Assembly (NCBI RefSeq): GCF_009916105.1
Contig: NZ_JAAAXQ010000014.1
Span: forward strand, 1 to 42,491
Source: Streptomyces sp. GC420
Lineage (GTDB): Bacteria > Actinomycetota > Actinomycetes > Streptomycetales > Streptomycetaceae
Reading direction: 5' to 3'
DNA: 42,491 bases
Shown here: in pieces, positions 19,341-27,443 of the stretch
Layout of the letters: each line of letters opens with the position of its first letter
Position numbering within the stretch: the first letter of the stretch is position 1
Program-made: the position numbers and the translations under genes
The notes under the pieces: generated by a model
Database searches by the model: none
The model's input: the letters and a program-made list of their open reading frames with translations, nothing else
Told to the model about the DNA's origin: nothing

Positions 19341-20609
19341 ATGCAAAACGCCGTACGTACCCGAATCCGGGCACTGCCCGGAGTCCCGTCCACCACGACG
19401 CACGGCCGGGCGCGGGTTCCCTCTCTCGTCGACACGGAGGCGCTGGCCGTGCTCCACCGCTCGGCACGCGTGCTCCTCGACGACCTGCCGCAACTGACCG
19501 ATCAGCTGGTCGCGGCACTGAGGGAACACGAACCGGCGTACCGGGCGGCGATCGAGTCCGATCCCGCCGACGTGTGGCAGGAGGCCCACCGCTCCCTGCG
19601 CTTCAGCGTCGGTTCGCTGATCGATCCGAGGCGGACCAGGGACGCCGCCCGGAACTGCTCCCGGCAGATCGGCGCGGACCGGGCCGAGCAGGGGATGCCA
19701 CTGGACGCGCTGCTGCACGCCTTCAGGCTCGGCGGCGGCATGGTCTGGAAGAACCTCGTCGAGGTGACGGCCGAGTCCCGCCCCGAGGACGTACGCCTCC
19801 TCGTACACGTCGCCGCCGACGTCTGGAGCTTCGTCGACGAACACTGCTCCCTCGTCGCCGAGTCCTACCGCCAGGTGGAGCGCCGGCTCACCTGGCGCCG
19901 CGAGAACCGGCTGCGGGTGATGGCGGCCGCGCTCCTGGACGGCACCTCGCGCATCGCCGATCTGCCCGAGGTGTCGGCCGCGCTGGACCTGCCCGAACAG
20001 GGTCGCTACGCCGTCGTCGCGGTCGACGGCGGCCGTGGCGCCCCGCGCACCGGCCCCCGCCCGGCCTGCGGCCGGACCGGCGGACGGGTGCTGTGGCACG
20101 CCGGCGAGGACATGGAGTACGGCATCGTCCTGATCGGCGAGGGCAGCCTCGGCGAACTGGCCGCGACCATGACGGGACCACCCGGCGCCAGGATCGGCGT
20201 CAGCTCCGTCGTCGAAGGACTTGCCGCCGTCGGCGACGCCCGCAGACTGGCGGAGACCGCTCTGCGCGCCTGCCCGCGCAGCGGCGGGACCGTACTCCTG
20301 GAGGAGCACCTGCCGACCGCGCTGGTCGTCTCGGCCCCCGCCCTCGGCTCCGCGCTCGCCGACCGCGTGCTCGGGCCCCTGCTCCGCCTCGACCCCTCCG
20401 ACCGGGACCTGCTGCTCGACACGCTCTCCGTCTGGCTGGACTGCGACGGCTCGGCACAGCGGGCGAGCGCCCGTCTGTACTGCCACCGCAACACCGTGCT
20501 CAACCGGCTGCGCCGCTGCGAGCAGCTCACCGGGAGATCTCTGACCCGTCCCGCGGACGTCGTCGAGTTCAGCCTCGCGCTGACCGCACGGCGGCTGCTG
20601 CCCGCCTGA
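19341..20609 (+). CDS. PucR/CdaR-family transcriptional regulator
   Basis: ATG at 19341 follows gcggagg, 115 bp after the LAL regulator. The 422-aa product has an N-terminal helical domain similar to the RsbRD-type sensor found in this family (about residues 30-185, with LLHAFRLGGGMVWKNLVEV). A central domain follows, then the C-terminal PucR helix-turn-helix (LLDTLSVWLDCDGSAQRASA, LYCHRNTVLNRLRRCEQLTG). Such proteins regulate purine, sugar-acid or other catabolic and uptake genes; the ligand cannot be told from sequence. The neighbouring symporter, 290 bp downstream, is the obvious candidate target. The protein has no membrane segment. Confidence 0.9.
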   Translation: MQNAVRTRIRALPGVPSTTTHGRARVPSLVDTEALAVLHRSARVLLDDLPQLTDQLVAALREHEPAYRAAIESDPADVWQEAHRSLRFSVGSLIDPRRTRDAARNCSRQIGADRAEQGMPLDALLHAFRLGGGMVWKNLVEVTAESRPEDVRLLVHVAADVWSFVDEHCSLVAESYRQVERRLTWRRENRLRVMAAALLDGTSRIADLPEVSAALDLPEQGRYAVVAVDGGRGAPRTGPRPACGRTGGRVLWHAGEDMEYGIVLIGEGSLGELAATMTGPPGARIGVSSVVEGLAAVGDARRLAETALRACPRSGGTVLLEEHLPTALVVSAPALGSALADRVLGPLLRLDPSDRDLLLDTLSVWLDCDGSAQRASARLYCHRNTVLNRLRRCEQLTGRSLTRPADVVEFSLALTARRLLPA

Positions 20610-20634
20610 CCCGCTCAGTCCGCCGGCCCGACCG

Positions 20635-20712
20635 GTTCCGTCCGGCCGGGCCGTCGCGTCCGCCTGATCCGTTCCGTCCGGCCGGGCCGTCGCGTCCGCC
20701 TGATCCGTTCCG
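20635..20712. repeat. 36-bp tandem repeat, two copies plus partial
   Basis: Copies at 20635-20670 and 20671-20706 are identical and start gttccgtccggccggg; a third copy begins at 20707 and breaks off after six bases. Further gaccgagcgg- and gacccgtcgg-type words follow. It lies directly after the PucR gene. Confidence 0.9.
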
Positions 20713-20901
20713 ACCGAGCGGCCGACCCATCCCGACCCGTCGGTCCGTACGGCTCGGTCCGTGCGGCCTCTCCCACGCATGTCCCCTGCTGGGCAGGGGA
20801 GTTGTGCGTCCGCACAAGGTCCGCCACGGCCGGCGGTGCGAGCGCACCACAGCGGCCGGAGCGACTGTACGGGGCGGGCGGCGCATGGTGACGTGACCGC
20901 C

Positions 20902-21090
20902 ATGTCCATTTCCTACCCCCAACGGCGCGCGGTCCGGGTGCTCGCCGTCCACCTGGCCGTCGTGCTGGCCGGCTCCCTGGCCCACGGCCTGCTCGGCCCC
21001 CTGCTGCTCGTACTGACCCTCGCCGACTGCGCACTGATCCTGTGGGCCGCTGCCCCGCACGCCGCCGACCGGGCCGGGGACGACGGATGA
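20902..21090 (+). CDS. small two-helix membrane protein coupled to the symporter
   Basis: ATG at 20902 gives 62 aa (GTG at 20893 is an alternative; ggtga lies before both). The product starts MSISYPQRRAVRVLAVHLAV and has two hydrophobic helices separated by a short HG turn (VLAVHLAVVLAGSLAHGLLG, LLLVLTLADCALILWAAA). Its stop overlaps the start of the symporter gene (ATGA), so the two are translationally coupled. Sodium/acetate-type symporters are often preceded by a small membrane protein (DUF485 or similar). This one fills that place but is shorter and I do not see the DUF485 motif. It probably acts as an accessory subunit. Confidence 0.75.
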   Translation: MSISYPQRRAVRVLAVHLAVVLAGSLAHGLLGPLLLVLTLADCALILWAAAPHAADRAGDDG

Positions 21091-22733
21091 GCGGCGGAAG
21101 TCTCGACGGGCGGGCCGTCGCGCTGATGCTCTTCGTCGCGTTCGTGACCGTCTCCCTGCTGCTGTGCGGGCTGGCGGCCGCCGACTCCGACGAGCCCGAG
21201 CAGTTCTACACGGGAAGTGCGTCCACAGGACCGGCACAGAACGGTCTGGCGGTCGCGGGCGACTACATCTCCGTGGCCACCCTGCTGAGCACCACCGGAT
21301 CCGTCGCCCTCGTCGGCTACGACGGCATCCTCTTCGCCCTCGCCACCGTGCTCTCACTGGTCCTGCTGACCCTCGTGCTGGCCCAGCCGCTGCGCGGCAA
21401 GGGCCGGTTCACACTCGGAGACGTACTGGCCGAGCGGCTGAGGAGACGGTCCGTGCGGATCGCCATGGGCATCGCCGCGCTGGTGATCCTGATGCCGCTG
21501 CTCGTCGTCCAGCTCACCGCCGCCGGCAAGATCATGACCGTGATGCTGCGGCTGCCCGAAGGCGCGCTCACCGGCTGCACCGTCGCCACGGGCGCGCTGA
21601 TGGTCTGCTACTCCGCCTTCGGCGGGATGCGCGGTACCGGATACATTCAGATCCTCAAGACGGTGGTGGTCCTCGCCGCGATCCTGCTGCTCGCGGGCCT
21701 CGTACTGCAGCGCTTCGGCTGGAACCCCGCCCGGCTCTTCGACGCGGCCGCGGTGGGCAGCGGCCGCAGCGCTCGCTACGGCACCCCCGGCCTGCAATTC
21801 GGGGACTCGGCGGTCGGCAGGCTCAACCTGTTCGGGTTCCAGCTCACCCTTGCCCTCGGCGCCGCCTGCATGCCGCACGTGACCATGCGGCTGCACCCGC
21901 TGCGCCGCGCACGGGACGTGCGGACGACCATGGCCTGGGCCGTCGGCGCGGTCGCGCTGGTCTGCGCGGGGGTCGTGGTCGTCGGCCTGGGGGCCGCGGC
22001 CCTTGTCGGCGCCGAAGGGCTCCGCGCCGCCGACCCCGCGGGCGGCACCGCGCTGCTCATGGTGACCGGAGCCCTCGACGAGGGGGCCGCGAGCGGGCAC
22101 AGCTTCCTGTTCGCCTTTGTCGCCTGCGCCGTCTTCGCCACCACGCTGGCTGCCGTGGCCGGCATCGCCGTCGCCGCCGCCGCGTCCGTCGCCCATGACC
22201 TCGCCCTCCGGCCGGACCGGCACGGGCGGCACGCCACCGCCCGCGAGGTCACCAGGGCCCGGCAGGCCGTGGTGGCCGTCGGAGCCGTCGCCGTGGTGCT
22301 GTCCGTCCTGGTCCAGCACCGCAACCCGCAGATCCTGTTCTCCTTCACCTTCACGGCTGCCGCGTCCACGCTGGCACCGGTCCTGCTGTGCACCCTGTTC
22401 TGGAGGAGGACGAGCGCCACCGGGGTGCTTCTGACGCTGTGCGGCACACCCCTGCTCGTCGCGGCCCTCGTGGCGATCTCACCGGCCGCCTCGGGCACCC
22501 CCGTCGCCCTCTTCCCCGACCGGGACTTCCATGTGTTCCCCCTGGAGGCCCCCGGGCTGCTCACCATTCCCGCCGGATTCGCCCTGTGCTGGCTGGGCTC
22601 GGTGCTGCGCCCCGACCCCGGCACGCAGGAGGCCGCCGTGCCGGTGCCCGTCGGGACCGGCTCGGCAGACGTCCACGGGCCCGCTCACGGGAACGGACCC
22701 GGTCCGGACCGCGCGGCTCACCGCCACGGCTGA
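21087..22733 (+). CDS. sodium:solute symporter (SSS family, acetate/monocarboxylate type)
   Basis: This integral membrane protein of 548 aa has about 12-13 hydrophobic segments. It imports a small organic acid with Na+ or H+. Family signatures are the N-terminal EQFYTGSASTGPAQNGLAVA and GDYISVATLLSTTGSVAL, and the central FTLGDVLAERL and YSAFGGMRGTGYIQILKTVV, as in ActP/MctC-type transporters. The ending is a His/Gly/Pro-rich cytoplasmic tail. The start at 21087 overlaps the stop of the small membrane protein. The substrate is likely acetate, propionate or pyruvate by family, but is not determined. The LAL and PucR regulators upstream are likely to control it. Confidence 0.92.
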   Translation: MSGGSLDGRAVALMLFVAFVTVSLLLCGLAAADSDEPEQFYTGSASTGPAQNGLAVAGDYISVATLLSTTGSVALVGYDGILFALATVLSLVLLTLVLAQPLRGKGRFTLGDVLAERLRRRSVRIAMGIAALVILMPLLVVQLTAAGKIMTVMLRLPEGALTGCTVATGALMVCYSAFGGMRGTGYIQILKTVVVLAAILLLAGLVLQRFGWNPARLFDAAAVGSGRSARYGTPGLQFGDSAVGRLNLFGFQLTLALGAACMPHVTMRLHPLRRARDVRTTMAWAVGAVALVCAGVVVVGLGAAALVGAEGLRAADPAGGTALLMVTGALDEGAASGHSFLFAFVACAVFATTLAAVAGIAVAAAASVAHDLALRPDRHGRHATAREVTRARQAVVAVGAVAVVLSVLVQHRNPQILFSFTFTAAASTLAPVLLCTLFWRRTSATGVLLTLCGTPLLVAALVAISPAASGTPVALFPDRDFHVFPLEAPGLLTIPAGFALCWLGSVLRPDPGTQEAAVPVPVGTGSADVHGPAHGNGPGPDRAAHRHG

Positions 22734-23097
22734 TCCGGCCGGCGAGCGACCCTGATCCGCCGTCGTCCGGCAGGGACAGGCCGGCTCTGCCGGACACGAC
22801 GCGGAAGCCTGCCCGGCCGTCCTGCGAAGGGGACGGCCGGGCGGGCCCCTCCGGCGTGCCCGGCCGGCGTCGCGCCGGCGGGCAGAGGGCGCGCTTCTGC
22901 GGGGAGGACCCGCCGCACCCTCGCGGAGTCACTGAGCATGTCGGTACGCCGTGCGTCGCGCCGAGCGGCACCGAGCGGTGTGGCTTCTCGGTTCCCGCCG
23001 GAATCCGGCAACGTGTCCGCCAAGAGACCTTCAACTACGGGCTAAGCATGCACCAACGTGAACCGGTGGTGTGCCTGGGTGAACGTACGTTGCCACG
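22734..23097. other. 364-bp intergenic region with terminators
   Basis: No gene is supported. A loose hairpin (gtcgtccggcag around 22765 with ctgccggacacgac) lies after the symporter stop, followed by the clear hairpin at 22811-22842. The last part is the promoter of the carbonic anhydrase gene. A 10-bp palindrome aacgtacgtt (23082-23091) ends only six bases before the GTG start. Confidence 0.5.
22811..22842 (+). terminator. hairpin terminator downstream of the symporter gene
   Basis: A perfect 12-bp stem (gcccggccgtcc with its complement) and an 8-nt loop. Confidence 0.8.
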
Positions 23098-23946
23098 GTG
23101 ACCCCCAACTCCGAATCCTCCACGGAACTCGAAGGCGCGGCCCCGGCCGCCCCGGCTCCCGGTCGGCGGACCCTTCTCCGGGCCGCCCTGACGGGCGGTG
23201 CCGCCCTCGGCACCGGACTGGCCCTCGGTGCCTCGTCGGCGTCGTCCGCCCCGTCCGCCCTCGTGTCCTCCGGTTCCGCGTCGGGTCCATCCGGCCCTGT
23301 CTCAGCCACGGCACCCGGTTCCGCCGCTCTGACGGGACCGGGCGGGACCACGCGTCCCCGCCCCACCACACCCGAAGCCGCTCTGCGGGAACTCGAGGCG
23401 GGCAACCGGCGCTGGCGCACCTTCCACGAGCGGCACCCCCACGAAACCCACGCCGTACGAAGGGAACTGATCGCCGGTCAGCATCCATTCGCCGTCGTCC
23501 TCGGCTGTGTCGACTCGCGGGTTCCCCCGGAACTCGTCTTCGACCAAGGGCTGGGGGATCTGCTCACGGTGCGCTCCGCGGGGGAGGTCCTGGACGAGGC
23601 CGTCCTCGGCAGCATCGCATACGGCGTTCTCGAACTGGGTATCCCGCTGATCATGGTGCTCGGCCACCAGTCGTGCGGCGCCGTGTCCGCCGCCGTCCAC
23701 GCGGACGAGACCGGTGAGCAACTGCCGACGCACATCCAGTACCTCGCAGAACAGATACGGCCGGCCATAGACCACCGTCTTGACGGAGAGGCGCGCATCG
23801 ACGCGGCGATCACCGGGAACGTCCGGCTCGTCCGTTCACGGCTCGCCGCCGAACCGGACCTCGCCGCGAGGATCGGTACGGGACAACTGGCCGTCGTCGG
23901 CGCCCGTTACGAACTGAGCAACCAGCAAGTCCGCCGGATCCGCTGA
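23098..23946 (+). CDS. exported beta-class carbonic anhydrase
   Basis: This enzyme interconverts carbon dioxide and bicarbonate. The 282-aa product carries an N-terminal Tat-like signal (APGRRTLLRAALTGGAALGT). A Ser/Gly/Ala-rich spacer to about residue 85 follows, then a beta-carbonic anhydrase domain. The zinc ligands C137, H190 and C193 are visible (GCVDSRVPPE, GHQSCGAV), together with the catalytic dyad D139/R141. GTG at 23098 starts the frame; no ribosome binding site is visible, so a leaderless transcript is possible. Export of a beta-class carbonic anhydrase suggests a role in the cell wall or outside the cell. It is followed by a long gene-poor region. Confidence 0.93.
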   Translation: MTPNSESSTELEGAAPAAPAPGRRTLLRAALTGGAALGTGLALGASSASSAPSALVSSGSASGPSGPVSATAPGSAALTGPGGTTRPRPTTPEAALRELEAGNRRWRTFHERHPHETHAVRRELIAGQHPFAVVLGCVDSRVPPELVFDQGLGDLLTVRSAGEVLDEAVLGSIAYGVLELGIPLIMVLGHQSCGAVSAAVHADETGEQLPTHIQYLAEQIRPAIDHRLDGEARIDAAITGNVRLVRSRLAAEPDLAARIGTGQLAVVGARYELSNQQVRRIR

Positions 23947-24724
23947 CGCGAACGGCCGCCGCGGCCCGGTGCCGCATGGGATGATGTCCGCCCCGGCGGA
24001 TCCGGGATCGGTTCGCGACATGTTCCGTTCAAGCTCAACTGCCGTCGCACAGCGCGCCGTTGGGTCCACAGGCATGGGGTGCGGCATCCGGGCAGGCGGC
24101 AGGCCCGGAGACGTGCTGTGACAGGTTGTCGGAAATGTGAGGCACATCGGCGCCGCCGATCCCGACGGTGTGTGCCGGATCGCATGGCGTACCCCGGTCG
24201 CGCTGCCGCCGCAGGCGTTCGCCGCCGTGTCCGGGCGCGGGGCCCGCCGGTGACCGCCGGACACGGGCCGGGCCTGACCCCGGAACATGTGCCGGGCATG
24301 CGGACCGGACGCATGGTGCCGGGCACGGGCATCCTGCACGGCAACCTGCTGTACGGCAACCTGCTGCACGGCGACCCGCCGTACGGCTGCCTGCCAGGGG
24401 TGTCGCTTCCGGGGCCGGTACGACGCTCACCCGTGAAAACGGGCGACGTCAGGCAGGACCCCCCAGGTCCGGGCTGGATAGGGGGCGACTCCGGCGGACA
24501 GAGCCCCCAGAGTGGGGCAAACGGGAAGGCCGAGGCGAGGAAACCGGCTCCGAGCTGCCCGAAGAACAGCCGGAACACTGGACGGCGCGCCACACCTGGT
24601 GCCACTCTCAGCCCTCGGTGGTCTTCACGCGGTGCTTTGAACCGCTGGCCCTCCGTTACCGTGCAACACCACACACAACAGGAATGCCGCTGTCGACAGC
24701 ACGATCGGCCGGCGGAGAGGAGCG
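23947..24724. other. 778-bp gene-poor region with 15-bp tandem repeats
   Basis: No frame looks like a conserved gene. At 24337-24396 four degenerate 15-bp units (cacggcaacctgctg, tacggcaacctgctg and two variants) follow one another. On the minus strand, 24145-24035 can encode a 36-aa peptide with three Cys, discussed in findings. The end of the region holds the promoter and leader of the next gene. Confidence 0.5.
24337..24396. repeat. 15-bp degenerate tandem repeat, four copies
   Basis: Units at 24337, 24352, 24367 and 24382 share (c/t)acggc(a/g)(a/c)cc(t/c)g(c)(t/c)g. The first two differ at one base. The period is a multiple of three, as in coding repeats, but the flanks do not form a credible gene. 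Confidence 0.8.
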
Positions 24725-25339
24725 GTGCGTCCCGTGCCCACTGATTACGCCTGCCAGGCGGCTTCCGAGCGGGCGGCCCAGGCACTGACCCACGTGCGAG
24801 CCGCGATCGCTCCCGCGCAGTCGAACGCTGCGTCACAGGAAGACATACCCGTCGTCCTCCGCTCCTACCTCGGTGTTTCCTCCCGCTCCGCCGACGCGAA
24901 CGCGTACGCGGCCCGCCCCGCCGCGGTGGGTGTCGCCACCGGTTCCCTGGTGCTGGTGATCCTGCTCGAAGGGCTCCAGGCCGAGATGAACGGGGCGATG
25001 GCGCAGTGGTACGCCACTCTTCCGGACCGGCTGGCGGAAGCCCTGGATGTCCCGCAGCCCGGGAACAGGCAGGCGCCTCCGCGGCGCCGCCCGCCGAGCA
25101 GCTGGGAAACCCTCAAGGAGCTCCAGAACACCTCCCAGGAGGTGCTGACGAGCCTGATGGGGCCGGCGCGGGGAGGCGCGAGCGGTCCGGGCGCGCTGGT
25201 CATGCGGCTGACGCTGATCCAGGACATCACGTCCGCGGCGATGCGCCGCATGGCCGTACCAGTGGAGACGGCGGACTGGGCCGCCGAGGAGCTCGCCATC
25301 GCCGCGGCCTCACTGTTCGGTGTCACACCACGCTCCTGA
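24725..25339 (+). CDS. hypothetical protein
   Basis: GTG at 24725 follows ggagagg; a second GTG at 24734 is an alternative. The 204-aa product is helical with one hydrophobic stretch (about residues 65-80, AAVGVATGSLVLVILLEGL). A Pro/Arg-rich hinge (PPRRRPPSSW) follows, then a C-terminal helical part (TSAAMRRMAVPVETADWAAE). I do not recognise it. It is the only gene between the gene-poor region and the convergent hydrolase relic. It ends just before two strong hairpins. A plausible promoter (TTTGAA near 24637, GTTACC about 17 bp later) lies upstream. Confidence 0.75.
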   Translation: MRPVPTDYACQAASERAAQALTHVRAAIAPAQSNAASQEDIPVVLRSYLGVSSRSADANAYAARPAAVGVATGSLVLVILLEGLQAEMNGAMAQWYATLPDRLAEALDVPQPGNRQAPPRRRPPSSWETLKELQNTSQEVLTSLMGPARGGASGPGALVMRLTLIQDITSAAMRRMAVPVETADWAAEELAIAAASLFGVTPRS

Positions 25340-25353
25340 GCCGCCGGTGACGC

Positions 25354-25382
25354 CCCGGCCGCGAGGGGCACTCGCGGCCGGG
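25354..25382. terminator. hairpin terminator
   Basis: A perfect 12-bp stem (cccggccgcgag with its complement) and a 5-nt loop, 15 bp after the stop of the hypothetical gene. Confidence 0.85.
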
Positions 25383-25437
25383 CATGACCGGCCGGGCGCC
25401 GCTGGGGCCCGTGAGCCCAGCGGGGGCGGCGTGCGGC

Positions 25438-25475
25438 GGCCTCTCGGAAGGCCGCCTGCGGCGCTCCGAGAGGCC
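25438..25475. terminator. second hairpin between convergent genes
   Basis: A perfect 11-bp outer stem (ggcctctcgga with its complement) enclosing a smaller gccgc/gcggc stem. It can terminate the minus-strand hydrolase transcript as well. Confidence 0.8.
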
Positions 25476-25492
25476 CGACCGGGCCAGGGGGC

Positions 25493-26207
25493 TCAGGAAT
25501 CCCCGGCGGACTCCGGGACCGACCGGTGCAGGACGCGGGCCGGCTCCTCCGGCCGGGAGAACATCGGCCAGTGGCCGGTGTCCGTCTCGACCAGCCGCCA
25601 GCGCTCTCCGGCCAGCAGGCGGGCCACGTCGTCGTTCGGCTCCGGGCCGTCGAGCAGACACTTGATGTAGGTCGCCGGCAGCTCGCCGAGCGGACGTGTC
25701 AGTACGGCAGGCTCGGTGAGCGTGGCGCCCGGATGCGGCGTCGAACCGCCCGTGATCCGCGTGACCTGCTCGTCGGTGAGCCCCTGGCCCTCGAATTCGG
25801 CAGCCGTCAGCGGGGCCCGGAAACCGTCGTTCCCGGCGATCGCCGTCTCCAGCGCCGCCGGACCCGCCCACCAGCCGGAGACGAACGACTCGCCGTCGAC
25901 CGGAACCTCGGAGTCGACGAAGACCACCCGGGCCAGGCGGTCCCCGATCCGCTCCGCGGCCTGACCGACCGGGATGCCGGAGTAGCTGTGACCCACCAGA
26001 ACGACCTCACGGAGGTTGTGCCGCTCCACCTCATCGACGATGTACCGGACGTGGGTCTGCCGCCCTGCCGGCACGTCACGCTTGTCAGCGAGGCCCGACA
26101 GCGTCAACGGGGTGGACGCCGTGGCCGGCCTCGCGCAGGGCAGGCACCACCTCGTCCCATGCCCAGGCTCCGAGCCATGCCCCTGCCACCAGTACGAACT
26201 CCGCCAC
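25493..26207 (-). pseudogene. alpha/beta hydrolase with a single-base frameshift
   Basis: Read leftwards, GTG at 26207 begins a typical hydrolase of the salicylate-esterase/HNL-like group (AEFVLVAGAWLGAWAWDEVV, PALREAGHGVHP). That frame ends soon after, while the rest of the protein continues in the next frame from LTLSGLADKRDVPAGRQTH. The join lies in a run of four G at 26109-26112. With three instead of four, the two frames merge into ...GHGVHPLTLSGLADK... without loss. The body has the nucleophile motif GHSYSG and a C-terminal TDTGHWPMFSRPEE. The length without the extra base is 237 aa, normal for the family. It is either a recent pseudogene or a sequencing error in a homopolymer. The gene stands alone; its start lacks a clear ribosome binding site. 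Confidence 0.8.
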
Positions 26208-26278
26208 GCGGGCAACGTAGCGCGGCGGTCCGACCACCGGCCGCCGGTGGTGTGCACGGAGCGGGTGCCGCGTGCGGT

Positions 26279-26297
26279 GGGACGTCCGGAACGTCCC
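26279..26297 (-). terminator. short hairpin after the DUF6300-like gene
   Basis: A 7-bp stem gggacgt/acgtccc with a 5-nt loop directly after the stop codon in the direction of transcription. Confidence 0.45.
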
Positions 26298-26300
26298 GTC

Positions 26301-26906
26301 TCAGCGGTCCGGTCCGGGGCCGGCGCCGGGGGTGTCGGGCCCGTGGCCCGGACGTCCGGGATCACCTTCGTCACCCCCGCCGTCATCCCCGAAGTCGTCC
26401 GGCGCCGTGTCGGGGTCGTCCGGATACGCCGAGCCCTCCGCTCCCTCGCACACCTCGTCGCGCAGTATCGCCGCCTCCGCATCGAGTGCCTCGGTGGACG
26501 CGGCCAGGGTGCGGGAGAGCTCGCGCATCTCGCGCTGCAGCCGCCGGCGTTCACCCGGCGGTGCGACGCCGATGCGTTCCCGGAGAAGATCACGCTGCTG
26601 CTGGAGCCGCCTGAGGTCGGTTTCGTTGGGCACGTACAACCAGCCGTGCGTGGCCATCCCCTCGTGCGCCCAGGCCGTGAGCAGGGCGGCACCCTCGGCG
26701 GCACGATCGATGTCGTGTCCCGCACCGCTCTCGAAGAACTCGAGCAGTGCGCCCGCGGCGCTCTCCCCGACATCGCACTCAGGACACAGCTCGAGGTGGA
26801 TCGGTCTGCCGGACTCGTCCTCCTGCGGCATGACGGCGCTGGTGAGCAGGCCTCCTCCACACCTCGAACAGGGAGGCAGCCGGTCGGCTTCTTCGACATG
26901 AACCAT
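26301..26906 (-). CDS. DUF6300-like zinc-ribbon protein
   Basis: ATG at 26906 follows caggag on the minus strand; the longer frame to 27074 overlaps a gene relic and was rejected. The 201-aa protein opens with two CXXC pairs (CSRCGG near residue 13 and CPECD near residue 42), likely one zinc-binding ribbon. A helical part follows (AAGALLEFFESGAGHDIDRA, AEGAALLTAWAHEGMATHGW), as I recall from DUF6300 proteins of Streptomyces. A predicted coiled coil comes next (LRRLQQQRDLLRERIGVAPP, LQREMRELSRTLAASTEALD). The tail is acidic and rich in Asp, Gly and Pro. Function unknown. The coiled coil and acidic tail exceed the usual DUF6300 length as I know it. Confidence 0.8.
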   Translation of the reverse strand: MVHVEEADRLPPCSRCGGGLLTSAVMPQEDESGRPIHLELCPECDVGESAAGALLEFFESGAGHDIDRAAEGAALLTAWAHEGMATHGWLYVPNETDLRRLQQQRDLLRERIGVAPPGERRRLQREMRELSRTLAASTEALDAEAAILRDEVCEGAEGSAYPDDPDTAPDDFGDDGGGDEGDPGRPGHGPDTPGAGPGPDR

Positions 26907-26949
26907 GGATCGCTCCTGCCCCCGAGCGCGGTCCTCAAAGTCGATCCCC

Positions 26950-27310
26950 GCCAAAGTCAGCCGTCCGGGTTTCCGGGACGCCGCCCGCGCCACCGCCCCG
27001 AGGCCCCCGGGAGCGCTCCCCGCAGCCCTCGGGGTCCCGGTCCCGGGACATGTCCTGATGCGAGGGCCGCGCATCCCGCGACACGGTCACCGACCGTGTG
27101 GCCGGTGACACGGTTGAGCCGTATGCCGGGCTCGCCGGGCCGCATGCTCTCGGTGGACCGCTCCCGCGCGTCCAGCACAGTCACCCGCACTCGCTCGCGC
27201 CGCTTCACCCGGGCCGCGAGCCGGACGGCCGGGGCCATGCCCGTATCCCGCCCCCGTGATCACCACGCGGTGCGCGGTCGCAGTGCCGGTCCCCTGCTCC
27301 GTGCGCTCAT
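26950..27310 (-). pseudogene. N-terminal relic of an FAD/NAD(P) oxidoreductase (NADH dehydrogenase-like)
   Basis: Read leftwards, an ATG at 27310 with a good ribosome binding site (aggagcg) opens a frame that ends after 16 codons. Within it, a second frame carries the dinucleotide-binding beta strand of an FAD oxidoreductase (TATAHRVVITGAGYG). A third frame continues with GMAPAVRLAARVKRRERVRV and TVLDARERSTESMR, the pattern of the first Rossmann helix and second strand. After about 27130 the similarity fades. Two frameshifts and a missing C-terminal three quarters make this a truncated pseudogene. I recognise the family by pattern only. The rest of the gap between 26907 and 27443 shows nothing else. 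Confidence 0.65.
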
Positions 27311-27443
27311 CGTTTCGCGCTCCTCGGCTCGCTTGCCGACGCCCACCGGACGGGAGCAGGCGGCCCGGACGTCACTCGGGACGGATGTGATGCGCGAAAC
27401 GGCCCTGATGGGGGGCGCCGGACGGTGATCAGCTGTGGCCGCG

